From: Symbiodinium natans
Taxonomy: Eukaryota; Sar; Dinophyceae; Suessiales; Symbiodiniaceae
Direction of reading: 5' to 3'
Assembly (NCBI GenBank): GCA_905221605.1
Contig: CAJNDS010002162.1
Span: 1-48,333, forward strand
DNA length: 48,333 nucleotides
The position numbers and the translations under genes were made by a program. The notes below the pieces were generated by a model. It searched no databases. It saw nothing but the letters and a program-made list of their open reading frames with translations, and was not told the DNA's origin. Shown here in pieces: positions 27,540 through 37,435 of the stretch; positions within the stretch are counted from its first letter, which is position 1, and every line of letters begins with the position of its first letter.

Positions 27540-28780
27540 CGCTAAAGCTTTAGGGTCTAGCGAGAAGATTTATTGAGCAAGGTTGGCTTTTGTGTGAGTT
27601 TGGGGAGGGTCTCATATTGGGGCTTTAAGGATCCCCTCTGTAGGACTTAGTGCCACCACCCCCCCCCCCCCCGTCCCCCCTGAACAAGATTTTGGGGGTT
27701 ATGGGAATAACACGTAGGGAATACGATTTGGGCATGCCGCGCTTGAGGATTTAGGGAACAGGACTTTAGGAACAGGCTTCATTTTCTCTCGGAATTCGCG
27801 GCTCTCCTCTTTAGGAATGAGGGACCTCCAGCCTTGTGGTTTATGGCACAGGATTTGGTGAGTAAGGTCAAAGGAATACATGATTTAAAGAACAAGATTT
27901 AGGGAGCCCGCTCTTTAGGTTTTAGTGAAAGGCTGTAGGGAATAGTGTTTTTCTTTCGGATCTTGGGGCTCTCATCTTTAGGATTTAGGACCGGCCTCTC
28001 TTTAGGACTTAGGGCTAGGCAATAGGATTTAGGGAGTAGCATTAAGGGAATAAGATTAAGGGATCCTTCTTTTTTGACTTTAGCGAAAAGATTTACTGAG
28101 TAAGGTTAGTTGCTTTATTATGTAGAAGGAAGGCTTGTTTTTCAGATCTACAGTAAGGATCCCCCTCTTTTGGCCCTCCAGAGAAAATAGGATCTAGGGA
28201 GTAAAATGCAGGGAATGCTTTTAAGGATTTAGGGGCTCGCCTCTTTAGGATTTAGGCCCATTTTCCGGCCTTAGGGAATAGGACTTAGGGAGTTAACTTC
28301 AGGGAACAAGATTTAGGGATCCCGATAAGATTCAATCCGAGCATCTGTTTAGTTGGTCCCCCCCCCCCCCCCCGCCCCCCAATAAGAAAGGTAGGGCGCC
28401 GCAATAATAACACCATGGCAATGTATGGATTCACTATCAACACAATAGGAATGTATTGTAGTCCAAACTGCAGCTCAGCAATCAACAAAGAAGCCTGCAG
28501 ACAGATTTTGAACCACCCCGGATAAGATTCTTTAAATGTTCTTTAAATGTGGTGGTATCATACGAAAATCCCCGCTTTAGGGATTAAGGGAATATCATGT
28601 AGGGAGTACGATGAAGCGATCTCGCGCTTGAGGATTTAGCGAACAGGATTTCGGGAACAGGCTTCGTTGCTTTCGGAGTTAATGGTGTATGCAATAGAAT
28701 TTTGTGATAAGGTTAAGGGAGTACGACTCCGGGAACAGGATTTAGGAAGTCGGTCTCATATTTGAAGCGTTTTGATGTCA
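27540..28780. repeat. Degenerate TTTAGGGA(A/G)-type repeat
   Basis: Loose repetition of GGATTTAGGGAACAGG-like words. A ~100-bp segment at 27700-27800 (GGAATACGATTTGG, CGCGCTTGAGGATTTAG, AACAGGCTTC) recurs at about 28575-28675. Poly-C tracts at 27658-27672 and 28357-28377. No gene seen. Confidence 0.7.
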
Positions 28781-28844
28781 CGCAAAGATAGAAAATCAGG
28801 AAACGGCAGGTTTTTTTGTGGGCGGGGGGGGGGGGGGGTAGCAT

Positions 28845-28876
<32 letters not shown>

Positions 28877-28888
28877 GCTACCCCCCCC

Positions 28889-29340
28889 CCAAAGATCTAG
28901 GTATTTTCATGATTTGGCGATGTCAGGTTGAAGATTTGCGTGGGCCCGGAGGCAATGTGAAGTTGAAGATTTGCATGGGCCCGGATAGGTGCAGATGAGT
29001 ATAGGACGTCGATTGGAAAGATAAGCAAGATACCATAAGCCCAGGAAGTATTCAAGTGCATAAGGTGATGTGGAGAAACACTGTATTCCTGAAGACGCGA
29101 GAATACTGTGAGCAAATCTCCTTTCACTATGTTACGGGTTCTGGACCTTCCAAAAGCCCGACTTACTCTCAAGTATGTGGGTGTTCATCTCATCATTCCC
29201 AAAGGACCCCCAAAAAGAGTTATCATTTCTCAAAGATAAGACTCATTTATACACTATCCTCACTTACAAGTAAACAGCTCAATAAACCCTACTCGATTAA
29301 GGTTCAGATTAATTCGATTAAGAAGTAGGGTCAGACCCTA
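28889..29340. other. Unique stretch inside the block, no gene
   Basis: Contains two similar segments (GTTGAAGATTTGCGTGGGCC and GTTGAAGATTTGCATGGGCC). Open frames are weak. Confidence 0.45.
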
Positions 29341-29344
29341 TTCC

Positions 29345-30640
29345 AAGATTTATGCGTCTTAAAGGTTTAGGGTTTAAGGTTTATATAGGCATTTAAACCT
29401 AAGCCGTCAATTCGACCGAAACATTTGAACTTTAAACCCTCTGGGGTGTAAGGTTGAAAGGCTTAGGGTTTAACATTTAGGCATCTAAACCTCAACCGCC
29501 ATTTAAACCTGAACCCTTAACCGTAAAACCCTTTTGGGTTGAGGCTTAAAAGGTTTAGGCCTTAAGATTTAGGCATTTAAACCTAAGCCCATCGAGTGTA
29601 AATCTTAACGGGCCTAAACACTTAACCTTTAAGCCCTATAGGCTATAGGGTTAAGGTTTAAAGGATTAGGGTTTAAAAGTTCAATAGTAAGCCCATAGAG
29701 TTTAAGCCTTAAGGGGCCTAAACGCTTCACCTTTAAACCCTATAGGCTATAGGGTTAAGGTTTGAGGGTTTAGGTTTTAAAAGTAAGCCCATAGAGTTCA
29801 GACCCCAAGGGGCCTAAACGCTTAACCTTCAAACCCTATAGGCTATAGGGAAGGTTTAAAGCTTTCGGATTCAAGATTTAGGCATTTAAACCCAAGCCCA
29901 CCTTAAGGGTTTAAGGTCTTAAACCCTCAAGGCTTAAGAAATACCCTAAGCCTTTAGACCCTATAGGGCTGAAAGGTTAAAGAGAGCGTAATGTCTGGGC
30001 ATTTATACTTTCAACGCCTATAGGGTTAAACCCTTTTAACGTTTTAGAGCCCTACAGGGCTTCAGGGTTCTGACCCTAAAGGGCTTAGGGTTCTCGTTTA
30101 CATGCTTAAACCTTACACCCTTAAGGTTTAAGCTCTATGGGCTTGTGTTTTAATGCCAAATCTTAAACCCTACGCCTTTCAACCTTAACCCTATGGCCTA
30201 TAGGGTTTAAAGGTTGAGCGTTTAGGACCCTTAAGGTTTAAACTCTATGGGCTTACTGTTGAACTTTTCAACCCTAAACCTCTAAACCTTAACCGTGCCT
30301 TAACACTTAACCTGTAAGCCCGCTTGTGTTTTAATGCCAAATCTTAAACCCTAAGCCTTTCAACCTTAACCCTATGGCCTATAGAGTTTAAAGGTTGAGC
30401 GTTTAGGACCCTTAAGGTTTAAACTCTATGGGCTTACTGTTGAACTTTTCAACCCTAAACCTCTAAACCTTAACCGTGCCTAAACACTTAACCTGTAAGC
30501 CCTATAGGCTATAGGGTTAAGGTTCAAAGGTTAAGCGTTTAGGACCTTAAGGTTTAAACTCTATGGGCTTATTGTTGAACTTTTCAACCCTAAACCTTTA
30601 AACCTTAACCGTATAGCCTACAGGGCTTAAAGGTTTAGCC
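29345..30640. repeat. Degenerate AAACCCTA/TAGGGTTT repeat
   Basis: Short words in both orientations (CCTATAGGCTATAGGGTTAAGG, AAACGCTTAACCTTTAAACC) recur. A ~200-bp unit starting CTTGTGTTTTAATGCCAAAT occurs at about 30133 and 30304. Confidence 0.7.
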
Positions 30641-31680
30641 CACGATCCCGAAATCTATGGGCTTGTGACACATGACCTTGAGCGATGTCACGAAATTTAC
30701 TTCTGAGACTTTATAGCGACGTCACGAAAGCTAAAACTGAGACTTTACAAGACGTGAACCCGATTGAAAAACGATTGAAACGATTGCAATTCAATCGGGG
30801 GCCCGATTGAAAAACGATTGAAACGATTGAAATTCAATCGGGGGCCGGATTGAAGATTGAAGATTGAAGATTCCCAGAAGAAAGCTTTCCGGGAATCTTC
30901 AATCTTCAATCTTCAATCCGGTCTCCGATTGAATTTCAATCGTTTCAATCGTTTTTCAATCGGGCCCCCGATTGAATCTTAAAGGTTTAGCCCACGATCC
31001 CGAAATCTATGGGCTTGTGACACATGACCTTGAGCGACGTCACGAAATTTACTTCTGAGACTTTATAGCGACGTCACGAAAGCTAAAACTGAGACTTTAC
31101 AAGACGTGAACCCGATTGAAAAACGATTGAAGCGATTGAAATTCAATCGGGGCCCGATTGAAAAACGATTGAAACGATTGAAATTCAATCGGGGGCCGGA
31201 TTGAAGATTGAAGATTGAAGATTCCCCAAAAAAAGCTTTCCGGGAATCTTCAATCTTCAATCCGGTCTCCGATTGAATTTCAATCGTTTCAATCGTTTTT
31301 CAATCGGGCCCCCGATTGAATCTTAAAGGTTTAGCCCACGATCCCGAAATCTATGGGCTTGTGACACATGACCTTGAGCGACGTCACGCAATTTTCTTCT
31401 GGGACTTTATAGCGACGTCACGAAAGCTAAAACTGAGACTTTACAAGACGTGAACCCGATTGAAAAACGATTGAAGCGATTGAAATTCAATCGGGGCCCG
31501 ATTGAAAAACGATTGAAACGATTGAAATTCAATCGGGGGCCGGATTGAAGATTGAAGATTGAAGATTCCCCAAAAAAAGCTTTCCGGGAATCTTCAATCT
31601 TCAATCTTCAATCCGGTCTCCGATTGAATTTCAATCGTTTCAATCGTTTTTCAACCGGGCCCCCGATTTTTTCAATCGAG
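30631..31680. repeat. ~350-bp palindromic satellite, three copies
   Basis: AGGTTTAGCCCACGATCCCG starts units at about 30631, 30983 and 31327 (periods about 352 and 344). Each has a unique head (CTTGAGCGA-GTCACG) then a long hairpin: CCCGATTGAAAAACGATTG arms, the GATTGAAGATTGAAGATTCC arm and their inverted counterparts. Confidence 0.93.
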
Positions 31681-31849
31681 CTCACAATTTGAAAATACGA
31701 CCACGCACATATGAAGACTCGCACATATCAAGATTTACATGTCCATATTGAGATTTACATGTTTAGCTAGCCCCTCACCCCCAACCCTAAAACCCTAAAA
31801 CAGATCCCAAAACCACGAAAATACCTAGATCTTTGGGGGGGGGGGGGTA

Positions 31850-31975
31850 CCATATATATATATATATATGTATACATCTCTCTCTCTCTCTCTCTCTCTT
31901 TATTTATTTTTTGGTATATGTACATACATACATACATATCTATATATATATATCTATATCTATTTCTATAGTCGC
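31850..31975. repeat. (TA)n, (CT)n and (ATAC)n microsatellites
   Basis: TATATATA, then TCTCTCTC, then ACATACATAC and TATATC runs. Confidence 0.9.
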
Positions 31976-32049
31976 TATGTACCTAAGTAGCCCACAAGAA
32001 TCCCTAGAAAACTCCTCAGGTCCATGATGAAGGTCCCTCCTTTAAATCC

Positions 32050-32104
32050 TTGATCACTGGTACCTCTTCAAGCTGAAGTTGACTCGTGGCAAGGCAATCC
32101 TGCG
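32050..32104 (+). CDS. Possible exon
   Basis: Open frame DHWYLFKLKLTRGKAILR just upstream of a TTTAGGG array. Protein-like but short. Confidence 0.3.
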
Positions 32105-32186
32105 GTTTAGGGTTTAGGGTTTAGGGTTTAGGGTCTAGGGTTTAGGGTTTAGGGGTTTAGGGCTTAGGGCTTATAGGGTTTAGGGA
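32104..32186. repeat. TTTAGGG array
   Basis: About nine units, some variant. Confidence 0.93.
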
Positions 32187-32228
32187 AAAAGCAGCGGACC
32201 AAAACCTTCAAGCCCTGAAGCCCGAAGC

Positions 32229-32338
32229 CTGCACCTTAAGATCCTGCAGGCTGTGGAGCGCATGTTCCGTGCGCAGACTTCCCGGAACTTCTCGCCGCCT
32301 CCGTCGCTTGTTGCAAACAAATATGGGACATTGCGGGT
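32229..32338 (+). CDS. Probable exon
   Basis: After ATCCTGCAG, the frame reads AVERMFRAQTSRNFSPPPSL and VANKYGTLR up to a TTTAGGG tract. Another frame across 32187-32330 is also open. Confidence 0.35.
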
Positions 32339-32491
32339 TTGGGGTTTAGGGTTTACGGTTTACGGTTTAGGGTTTAGGGTTTAGGGTTTAGGGTTACCAA
32401 ACATTTAGAAGGCCTGGTTACCGCATAATACAGCCCCTAGAGGAGCAGAAGCATGCCTGGCTCAAAATCATTTTAAAGCCCTAGCAGTGCT

Positions 32492-32582
32492 CTATTTGAA
32501 GGTTCATGGGTAGTTTCAAGTAGGGTTATCCTTATAGCCTTATTTTGGGGTCACTTATAACGACCCATGAGCCTCCAAGTAG
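32492..32582. mobile_element. Family A element, short version
   Basis: CTATTTGAAGGTTCATGGGTAG and ACGACCCATGAGCCTCCAAG ends, only 90 bp apart, with the centre deleted. Confidence 0.82.
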
Positions 32583-32619
32583 CCCTCAACCCTAAACCCT
32601 AAACCCTAGTCCGAAGTGG

Positions 32620-32697
32620 ACCTCCAAGTAGCACCTTTGTGGATGCTGCCAGGGCCTGGCAGGGCATGCGCAAGTCCTTGATCTCACAGTCGTGACA
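32620..32697 (+). CDS. Possible terminal exon
   Basis: Frame FVDAARAWQGMRKSLISQS then stop. It follows a second, lone CCTCCAAGTAGC family-A end near 32608-32625. Confidence 0.3.
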
Positions 32698-32859
32698 CAT
32701 GTTGTGCCAGCGGCTCCGTGCCTTATTCTACCATTTGCGTCCCCTATATTGCCCTTATAAGGCAGATGATATATATATATATATATGGTTCAGCGTCGAG
32801 CGTCCTGGGCCCCCCCGCCCCCCATGGTATCCCCCCCCCCCCCAAGCCTACTCTACGGT

Positions 32860-33215
32860 CCCTAAACCCTAAACCCTAAACCCTAAACCCTAAACCCTAA
32901 ACCCTAAACCCTAAACCCTAAACCCTAAACCCTAAACCCTAAACCCTAAACCCTAAACCCTAAACCCTAACCCTAAACCCTAAACCCTAAACCAACCCCC
33001 AACCACACCACAGGGGGGGGGGATCATCTTAGTACCCCATCCGCGGGGAAAACCCTAAACCCTAAACCCTAAACCCTAAACCCTAAACCCTAAAGCCCTA
33101 AACCGTAAACCCTAAACCCTAAACCCTAAAACCCTAAAACCCTAAAACCCTAAACCCTAAACCCTAAACCCTAAACCCTAAACCCTAAATCCTTAAAACC
33201 CTAAAACCAACCCCC
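32860..33215. repeat. CCCTAAA arrays in a duplicated ~215-bp block
   Basis: Two CCCTAAA arrays (32865-32990, 33051-33205), each followed by ACCAACC-CCACCACACCACAGGGG (32992-33017 and 33207-33233). The second copy stops at the assembly gap. Confidence 0.9.
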
Positions 33216-33233
33216 CACCACACCACAGGGGGG

Positions 33234-33333
33234 NNNNNNNNNNNNNNNNNNNNNNNNNNNNNNNNNNNNNNNNNNNNNNNNNNNNNNNNNNNNNNNNNNN
33301 NNNNNNNNNNNNNNNNNNNNNNNNNNNNNNNNN
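33234..33333. other. Assembly gap of 100 N
   Basis: Exactly 100 N between G homopolymers, most likely a fixed-size placeholder inside a tandem array. Confidence 0.99.
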
Positions 33334-33600
33334 GGGGGGGGCCCGCCGGGGCCAAATCATATATAAAAAAAATTATATTTATTTATTTATTTACCTTTTT
33401 ATAGTAGCATTGTCCATGATATCATCCGTGTGAAGTGATGCAAGACAAATGTCGTAGCTGCATTCTTTGCATGTTTCTTGTCGGCTCTAGAACGTGGGCA
33501 GCAGTTGATTTGTTCAGCAATTCCCGGGCTCGACCAATGTTGCTATGCGGATGGGACAAACTTCTGGATTTCCCATGTTGTAAACCCTCAAAGCGTGTGG
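33334..33600. other. Unique AT-rich stretch, no gene seen
   Basis: AT-rich run with TTTATTTATT repeats, then unique sequence without a persuasive frame. Confidence 0.45.
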
Positions 33601-34120
33601 CGTTTAACTTTTAAGTTGACCCCAAACCTCAACCCTACTAAACATGCCTAAACCCTCAAACCTCAAACCTACACCCAAACAATCCTTAACCCTCAACCCT
33701 CGACCCTCAACCCTTGACCCTCAACCCTCAACCCTACACCCAAAAAATCCTAAACCCGTAACCCTTAACCCTCAGCCCTCAACCCAAGCAACCCAGGCGT
33801 GGACGCGAGGAGGCCTAAACCTTAAACCCCAAACCCCAAACCCGAAACCCTAAACCCCAAACCCCAAACCCCAAACCCTAAAGCCTAAACCCTAAACCCC
33901 AAACCCTAAACCCTAAACCCTAAACCCTCAGGCGTGGGCACGAGGAGGCGAGCACGCCTGCCACTCCTCGGGCGCTCAGCGAGCCCGGCCGACCGTCGAA
34001 GGCCGCGGTTGCCTCTGTTTCGGGTTTGGCGTTTTTCGAGTTTAGGGTTTAGGGTTTAGGGTTCAGGTTCAGAGTCTACGAGGTTAGGATTAAGGGTTTA
34101 GGGTTTGGGGTTTGGAGTTG
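33601..34120. repeat. Degenerate CCCTCAA / CCCTAAA and TTTAGGG tracts
   Basis: AACCCTCAACCCTCGACCC-like repeats turn into AAACCCCAAACCC and CCCTAAA, with GGCGTGGACGCGAGGAGGC and GGCGTGGGCACGAGGAGGC as a repeated unique word (about 33801 and 33931). TTTAGGG orientation resumes at 34040. Confidence 0.8.
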
Positions 34121-34378
34121 AGGACTTACAGCTTCAAAAAGGTTAAGTCCTGGTTGCCGTTGCTCTTCAGATCCGCAGTGTGACCATTGAGGCCTCCCTT
34201 GTCTAGCGACACAGGGTAGGTAAACATAGAGCGGCAACCTGAATCCCAACTTTAAGGGTTTAGGGTTGAGGAGAATTGAGGGTTTGGGGTTTGAGGTTTA
34301 GGGTTTAGCAACCCTAAACCCTAAACCCTAAACCCTAAACCGCTTCCCTCCCCCTTCCACTAGGCTCTGAAACCTCTG

Positions 34379-34594
34379 CTTTGAGGTTCATGGGTAGCTA
34401 TAAGTAAGGTGATAAGGGGGTACTCAATGACCTTACTTAGGGTACGCATAACCCTACTTATAGCTACCCAAAGAGCCCTATACACCTTAACTAAGGTATA
34501 TTCCTTAGATCATACTAAGGATCCCTTCAGAGTCTAAGCTATATTCCTTAATTGAGGGGTCTTGGGCCCTCTGGGTACCCATGTACCTCCAAGT
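34379..34594. mobile_element. Family A element carrying a nested family F element
   Basis: Left end CTTTGAGGTTCATGGGTAG; right end ACCCATGTACCTCCAAGT. Between its right-arm sequence ACTTATAGCT and ACCCATG lies the complete 111-bp family F element at 34466-34576. Confidence 0.82.
34466..34576. mobile_element. Family F element nested in family A
   Basis: ACCCAAAGAGCCC and GGGCCCTCTGGGT ends, with AAGGTATATTCCTTAG and CTATATTCCTTAATTGAGG arms. 111 bp, the same size as the copy at 18674-18785 (112 bp). Confidence 0.8.
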
Positions 34595-34715
34595 GGGGGT
34601 GCCCCTCGAAACTCGAAACTTCGAGGCTTCAACTTCCTCGAGGCGCTCGCCCTCGCAGCCCTCGCAGGCTTCGTGGAATGTTGAGCTGCCCCCCCCCCGA
34701 GGCTGCAGATCCCCA

Positions 34716-34829
34716 CATGAAGGTTCATGGAGAGCTGTAAGTAGGGTTATAAAAGTACCCTAAATTTTTTATGGTAGTAGTAGGGCACTGAGAAAACCCT
34801 ACTTGTAAGTGTCCATGAACCTCCAAGCA
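34716..34829. mobile_element. Family A element just upstream of the light-harvesting gene
   Basis: CATGAAGGTTCATGGAGAGC and GTGTCCATGAACCTCCAAGC ends. It ends about 80 bp before the light-harvesting start codon and may be a 5'-UTR intron or promoter-proximal insertion. Confidence 0.85.
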
Positions 34830-34908
34830 CGCCATCTCGCCCTCAACCATTGGCAGCTCAAGCTTGTTTTTTTTTGGGGGGGGGACTTTCGTGGACTCTC
34901 TGCTCACC

Positions 34909-35724
34909 ATGCCAAGCAGCCAGACAGCTGCCTGCCTCGCCGCTGCGGCGGCCGCCGGCCTCGTGGCACCCGCTTTCCTCCCGGGCTTTGCGGGCGCAGG
35001 TGCGGGCGCAACAGCTGCTCCGCAGCTACGTGGCTCCGCAACTAGCGCAGGCTCCGGTGTGGGCGCCGTTGGGGCCATTGCTGCCGGCGGAGCTGTAGCA
35101 GTAGCTGCGCTCGCCTCAGCACGCCCGGTGCGTGCACGCACGGTGCACAAGGCCGCTTGCAAGGCCGGTCGCCGTGAGCTGGCGGTCGCCTACGAGGACT
35201 CAGGCATCGATCTCCTTGACAACGGCAAGTTTGCACAGGGCTTGGTGGGTTCCGAGGGTGCCTGGGGGCGCTACGAGTTCGATCCCCTGGGCTTCTCTTC
35301 GAAAACGGAGCAGGTTCCCTGGCTTCGTGAGGCAGAGCTCAAGCACGGCCGCATCTGTATGCTCGCCTGGCTCGGCTTGGTGGTCCCGGACTTCGTCCGC
35401 TTGCCCGGCGAGAAGTTCTCTTTCGAGGCCGTGCCTGTCTCCATCGATGCTCATGAAGCCTTCCGCGGTGCCACAGGTGTCAATGCCCAGATCTTGTTCT
35501 GGGTCAGCCTCGTGGAACTCTGCTGCACGAAGAAGGTCTTCGAATGGAACTCTTTGGAGGTCGCTGGCGACTATGGTCTTACCAGCTGGTTCCCCAGCGA
35601 TGAAGAGGGCCAGAAGAAGATGCGCTTGGCCGAGCTGAAGAATGGACGTCTGGCTATGCTCGCCTTTGCTGGCGCGGTCACCCAAGCTGTCCTGACTCGC
35701 CATCCTTTCCCTTGGCTGTACTGA
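34909..35724 (+). CDS. Chlorophyll a/c-binding light-harvesting protein, plastid-targeted
   Basis: A single open exon of 271 residues from ATG 34909; a frame-extending ATG at 34864 would add a Gly/Phe-rich stretch read through a G/T homopolymer, so the second ATG is preferred. The N terminus is Ala-rich and hydrophobic (signal-like, residues ~5-30), then a Ser/Ala/Arg transit-like region and a second hydrophobic patch near residues 60-75, as expected for a bipartite presequence crossing the multi-membrane dinoflagellate plastid envelope. The mature part has two LHC motifs: AELKHGRICMLAWLGL (E143-R148) and AELKNGRLAMLAFAG (E242-R247), the Glu/Arg pairs that bind chlorophyll and lock helices 1 and 3. 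EQVPWLREAELKHGR is typical of the FCP/acpPC branch. It acts in the thylakoid membrane as antenna. No intron seen. Ends HPFPWLY. Confidence 0.95.
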   Translation: MPSSQTAACLAAAAAAGLVAPAFLPGFAGAGAGATAAPQLRGSATSAGSGVGAVGAIAAGGAVAVAALASARPVRARTVHKAACKAGRRELAVAYEDSGIDLLDNGKFAQGLVGSEGAWGRYEFDPLGFSSKTEQVPWLREAELKHGRICMLAWLGLVVPDFVRLPGEKFSFEAVPVSIDAHEAFRGATGVNAQILFWVSLVELCCTKKVFEWNSLEVAGDYGLTSWFPSDEEGQKKMRLAELKNGRLAMLAFAGAVTQAVLTRHPFPWLY

Positions 35725-36250
35725 GAGGGCTTTAGCCGACCGATGTAGTGGATCTGATGCGCTCGACCACATGTGGGCCAGAAGGGTAGGCTGAACACTG
35801 TGTTGTGGGCATGGTTGATTGAATTCGCTTGGAGGTCTGGCCGACATAAGGGGTCAACTGCCAGTAAATCGTAGGGTAGAGCAGCGTAGATGGACCAAAG
35901 CCCTGCCAGCCTCGTGCGCGAGTGAGAGTCGAAACCGAAGAGCCCGATTTCTCGCCCCTAAAATGGTGTCAAAGTGTGTAAGCTGAGAGGCAGGTGAGGC
36001 AGTGGCAGCGGCAGATGCACCAGGCCCTTTACCTAGGACCTAGTCAGCCCGAATGCAGTCGGAGCCCTAAACTTGAAAGCGGAGGCTACTGGACCGGGGA
36101 GTTCTATCAGCACCCAGAGCACAAGCATGTCGGAAAAGGCGGCCAAGCAGAGGCAGCCAAGGCGGCGTCTTTTGCGGCGATATGCTTAATTGCAGAGACG
36201 CGCCTACTCAGCAGCTAGACATCACCCGAAAAGTCTGGCAGCAGAAGGCT
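35725..36250. other. 3' flank of the light-harvesting gene
   Basis: Probably 3' UTR and spacer. A + frame near 36120-36175 reads MSEKAAKQRQPRRRLLRRYA then stops, and an overlapping frame KHVGKGGQAEAAKAASFAAI is also open. I cannot decide whether either is an exon. Confidence 0.35.
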
Positions 36251-36253
36251 GCT

Positions 36254-36332
36254 TAGAGGTTCATGGGTAATGATAAGTAGGGTTCTGAGTACCCTAAGTA
36301 TAGCTGGCCTTCTTGCCCCCCTTACCCATCAG
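36254..36332. mobile_element. Family A element, right-truncated
   Basis: AGAGGTTCATGGGTAATGAT and AGTAGGGTTCTGAGTACCCT are clear; only CTTACCCATCAGAAG remains of the right end. Confidence 0.65.
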
Positions 36333-36378
36333 AAGCGATTTGGCAGGACCGTTCGGACAGTTCGGATACCTGCTGTAA

Positions 36379-36652
36379 GGCGAGACTTGCCCGCATCAGA
36401 GGCCGGATGCGGGGTGAGGTCTCGCTTTTGATCCCAGGTAGGAAAACGGGGACCCTTAAAAGGGAACCCTTTCTTAACCCTCTTCTGGCTCTCTTAAAGA
36501 GGGACCTTATTCAGAGGGTCTATACCCCCAAGGGTCCCCCTAATCCTATCCCCTATTTGACCAAACTAAGCTGGGAGCTCCAGTCCGAGTCTCAGAGTTA
36601 AGCAAAGTCAGGGCAAGGTGCACTTTCGGCCAGGAGGCATGCAGATATGAAA
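36379..36652 (+). CDS. Probable exons, unidentified
   Basis: About 36379-36436 reads KARLARIRGRMRGEVSLLIP, then a GTAGG donor. About 36571-36652 reads KLGAPVRVSELSKVRARCTF and GQEACRYET up to a CCCTAAA array. The sequence between (36437-36570) has GGGACCCTTAAAAGGG and AAGGGTCCCCC inverted words related to family H. Exact junctions unresolved. Confidence 0.4.
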
Positions 36653-36737
36653 CCCTAAACCCTAAACCCTAAACCCTAAACCCTAAACCCTAAACCCTAA
36701 ACCCTAAACCCTAAACCCTAAACCCTAAACCCTAAAC
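36651..36737. repeat. CCCTAAA array
   Basis: Twelve units between two probable exons. Confidence 0.96.
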
Positions 36738-36856
36738 CGACCTACTAGCTGAGGAATCGGCAGCGGCGAGGCCGGAAGCAGGACGTGAGATGCGTCTGTT
36801 GCCGACATGCAGTCCTAGCACACGGGCAGCTCATGCACGCTTGAGCTTGTGGTTGG
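36738..36856 (+). CDS. Probable exon
   Basis: Open frame LLAEESAAARPEAGREMRLL, continuing CSPSTRAAHARLSL. It begins exactly where the CCCTAAA array ends. Unrecognised. Confidence 0.4.
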
Positions 36857-37430
36857 TTTTTTTTCAAACATGGGGGTTTACGAAAACAAGGGGCCCCAAA
36901 AATAGACACTTAAAAGCAGCAAGGACTTGAACGCCAACAGTATGAGATGAAGCTTCGCTGTATACAGAGCACACTAGTATGCAGTATACTATATAGTATA
37001 CACTTATCTACAAGCTCCGGGCCACGGAGATTCCCTTGCAGGGGCGAGTGAATTCTGAATGAACCCTTCTTTCATTCTGGGGCATGCTCTGCTTTCGAGG
37101 CACATTGCAGAGACACTGCTAGCTATAAGTGCAAGCTTCGACGGGGTGTGAGAGTCGAAGCCCTGAGAGTATTTAGTCGGTAGTAGGTATTTTGCCACCA
37201 ATCTCCGGCTAGACAGAAGGAACAAATGCAGGCTTATCAGTGGGGCAACTGTATGCATGGCCCCAAAATAATAAACGACACTGTAACAAGCTCCATGAAC
37301 TGTCAGTTTTTAGGACTCCCATGCATAAGGTGCCTTGTTCTGGGGATTCTCCTGTATACACTGAGAGAGGCAATGTAGGTGGATGCGCAGTGCAGCTGAT
37401 GCAGGACTGACGACACAAGCTCCCTCCCAG
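36857..37430. other. No supported gene
   Basis: Minus frames at 37258-37004, 37418-37209 and 37533-37303 are open but lack domain or splice evidence. A dyad GCAGTATACTATATAGTATAC lies near 36980. Confidence 0.4.
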
Positions 37431-37435
37431 GCGCA

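Larger units (their letters stand above)
28820..31860. mobile_element. ~3-kb block bounded by inverted repeats (candidate composite element)
   Basis: AAAGATCTAGGTATTTTC at 28891-28908 is repeated inverted as GAAAATACCTAGATCTTT at 31817-31834. Outside each copy lies a C or G homopolymer, then TAGC/TACC and a (TA)n tract, so the inverted repeats extend to about 50 bp. The contents are non-coding repeats (29340-31680). No transposase or other protein is visible. Confidence 0.5.

Noticed and set aside
31063-31604. Two identical 65-residue minus frames
   Set aside because: They come from two copies of the 350-bp satellite, not from genes.
34848-34863. CCATTGGCAGCTCAAG upstream of the light-harvesting start as a spliced-leader relic
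   Set aside because: Only partly matches the leader and needs internal changes; chance similarity is likely.
35200-35847. 215-codon minus frame over the light-harvesting gene
   Set aside because: It is the antisense shadow of a clearly conserved plus-strand LHC coding sequence.
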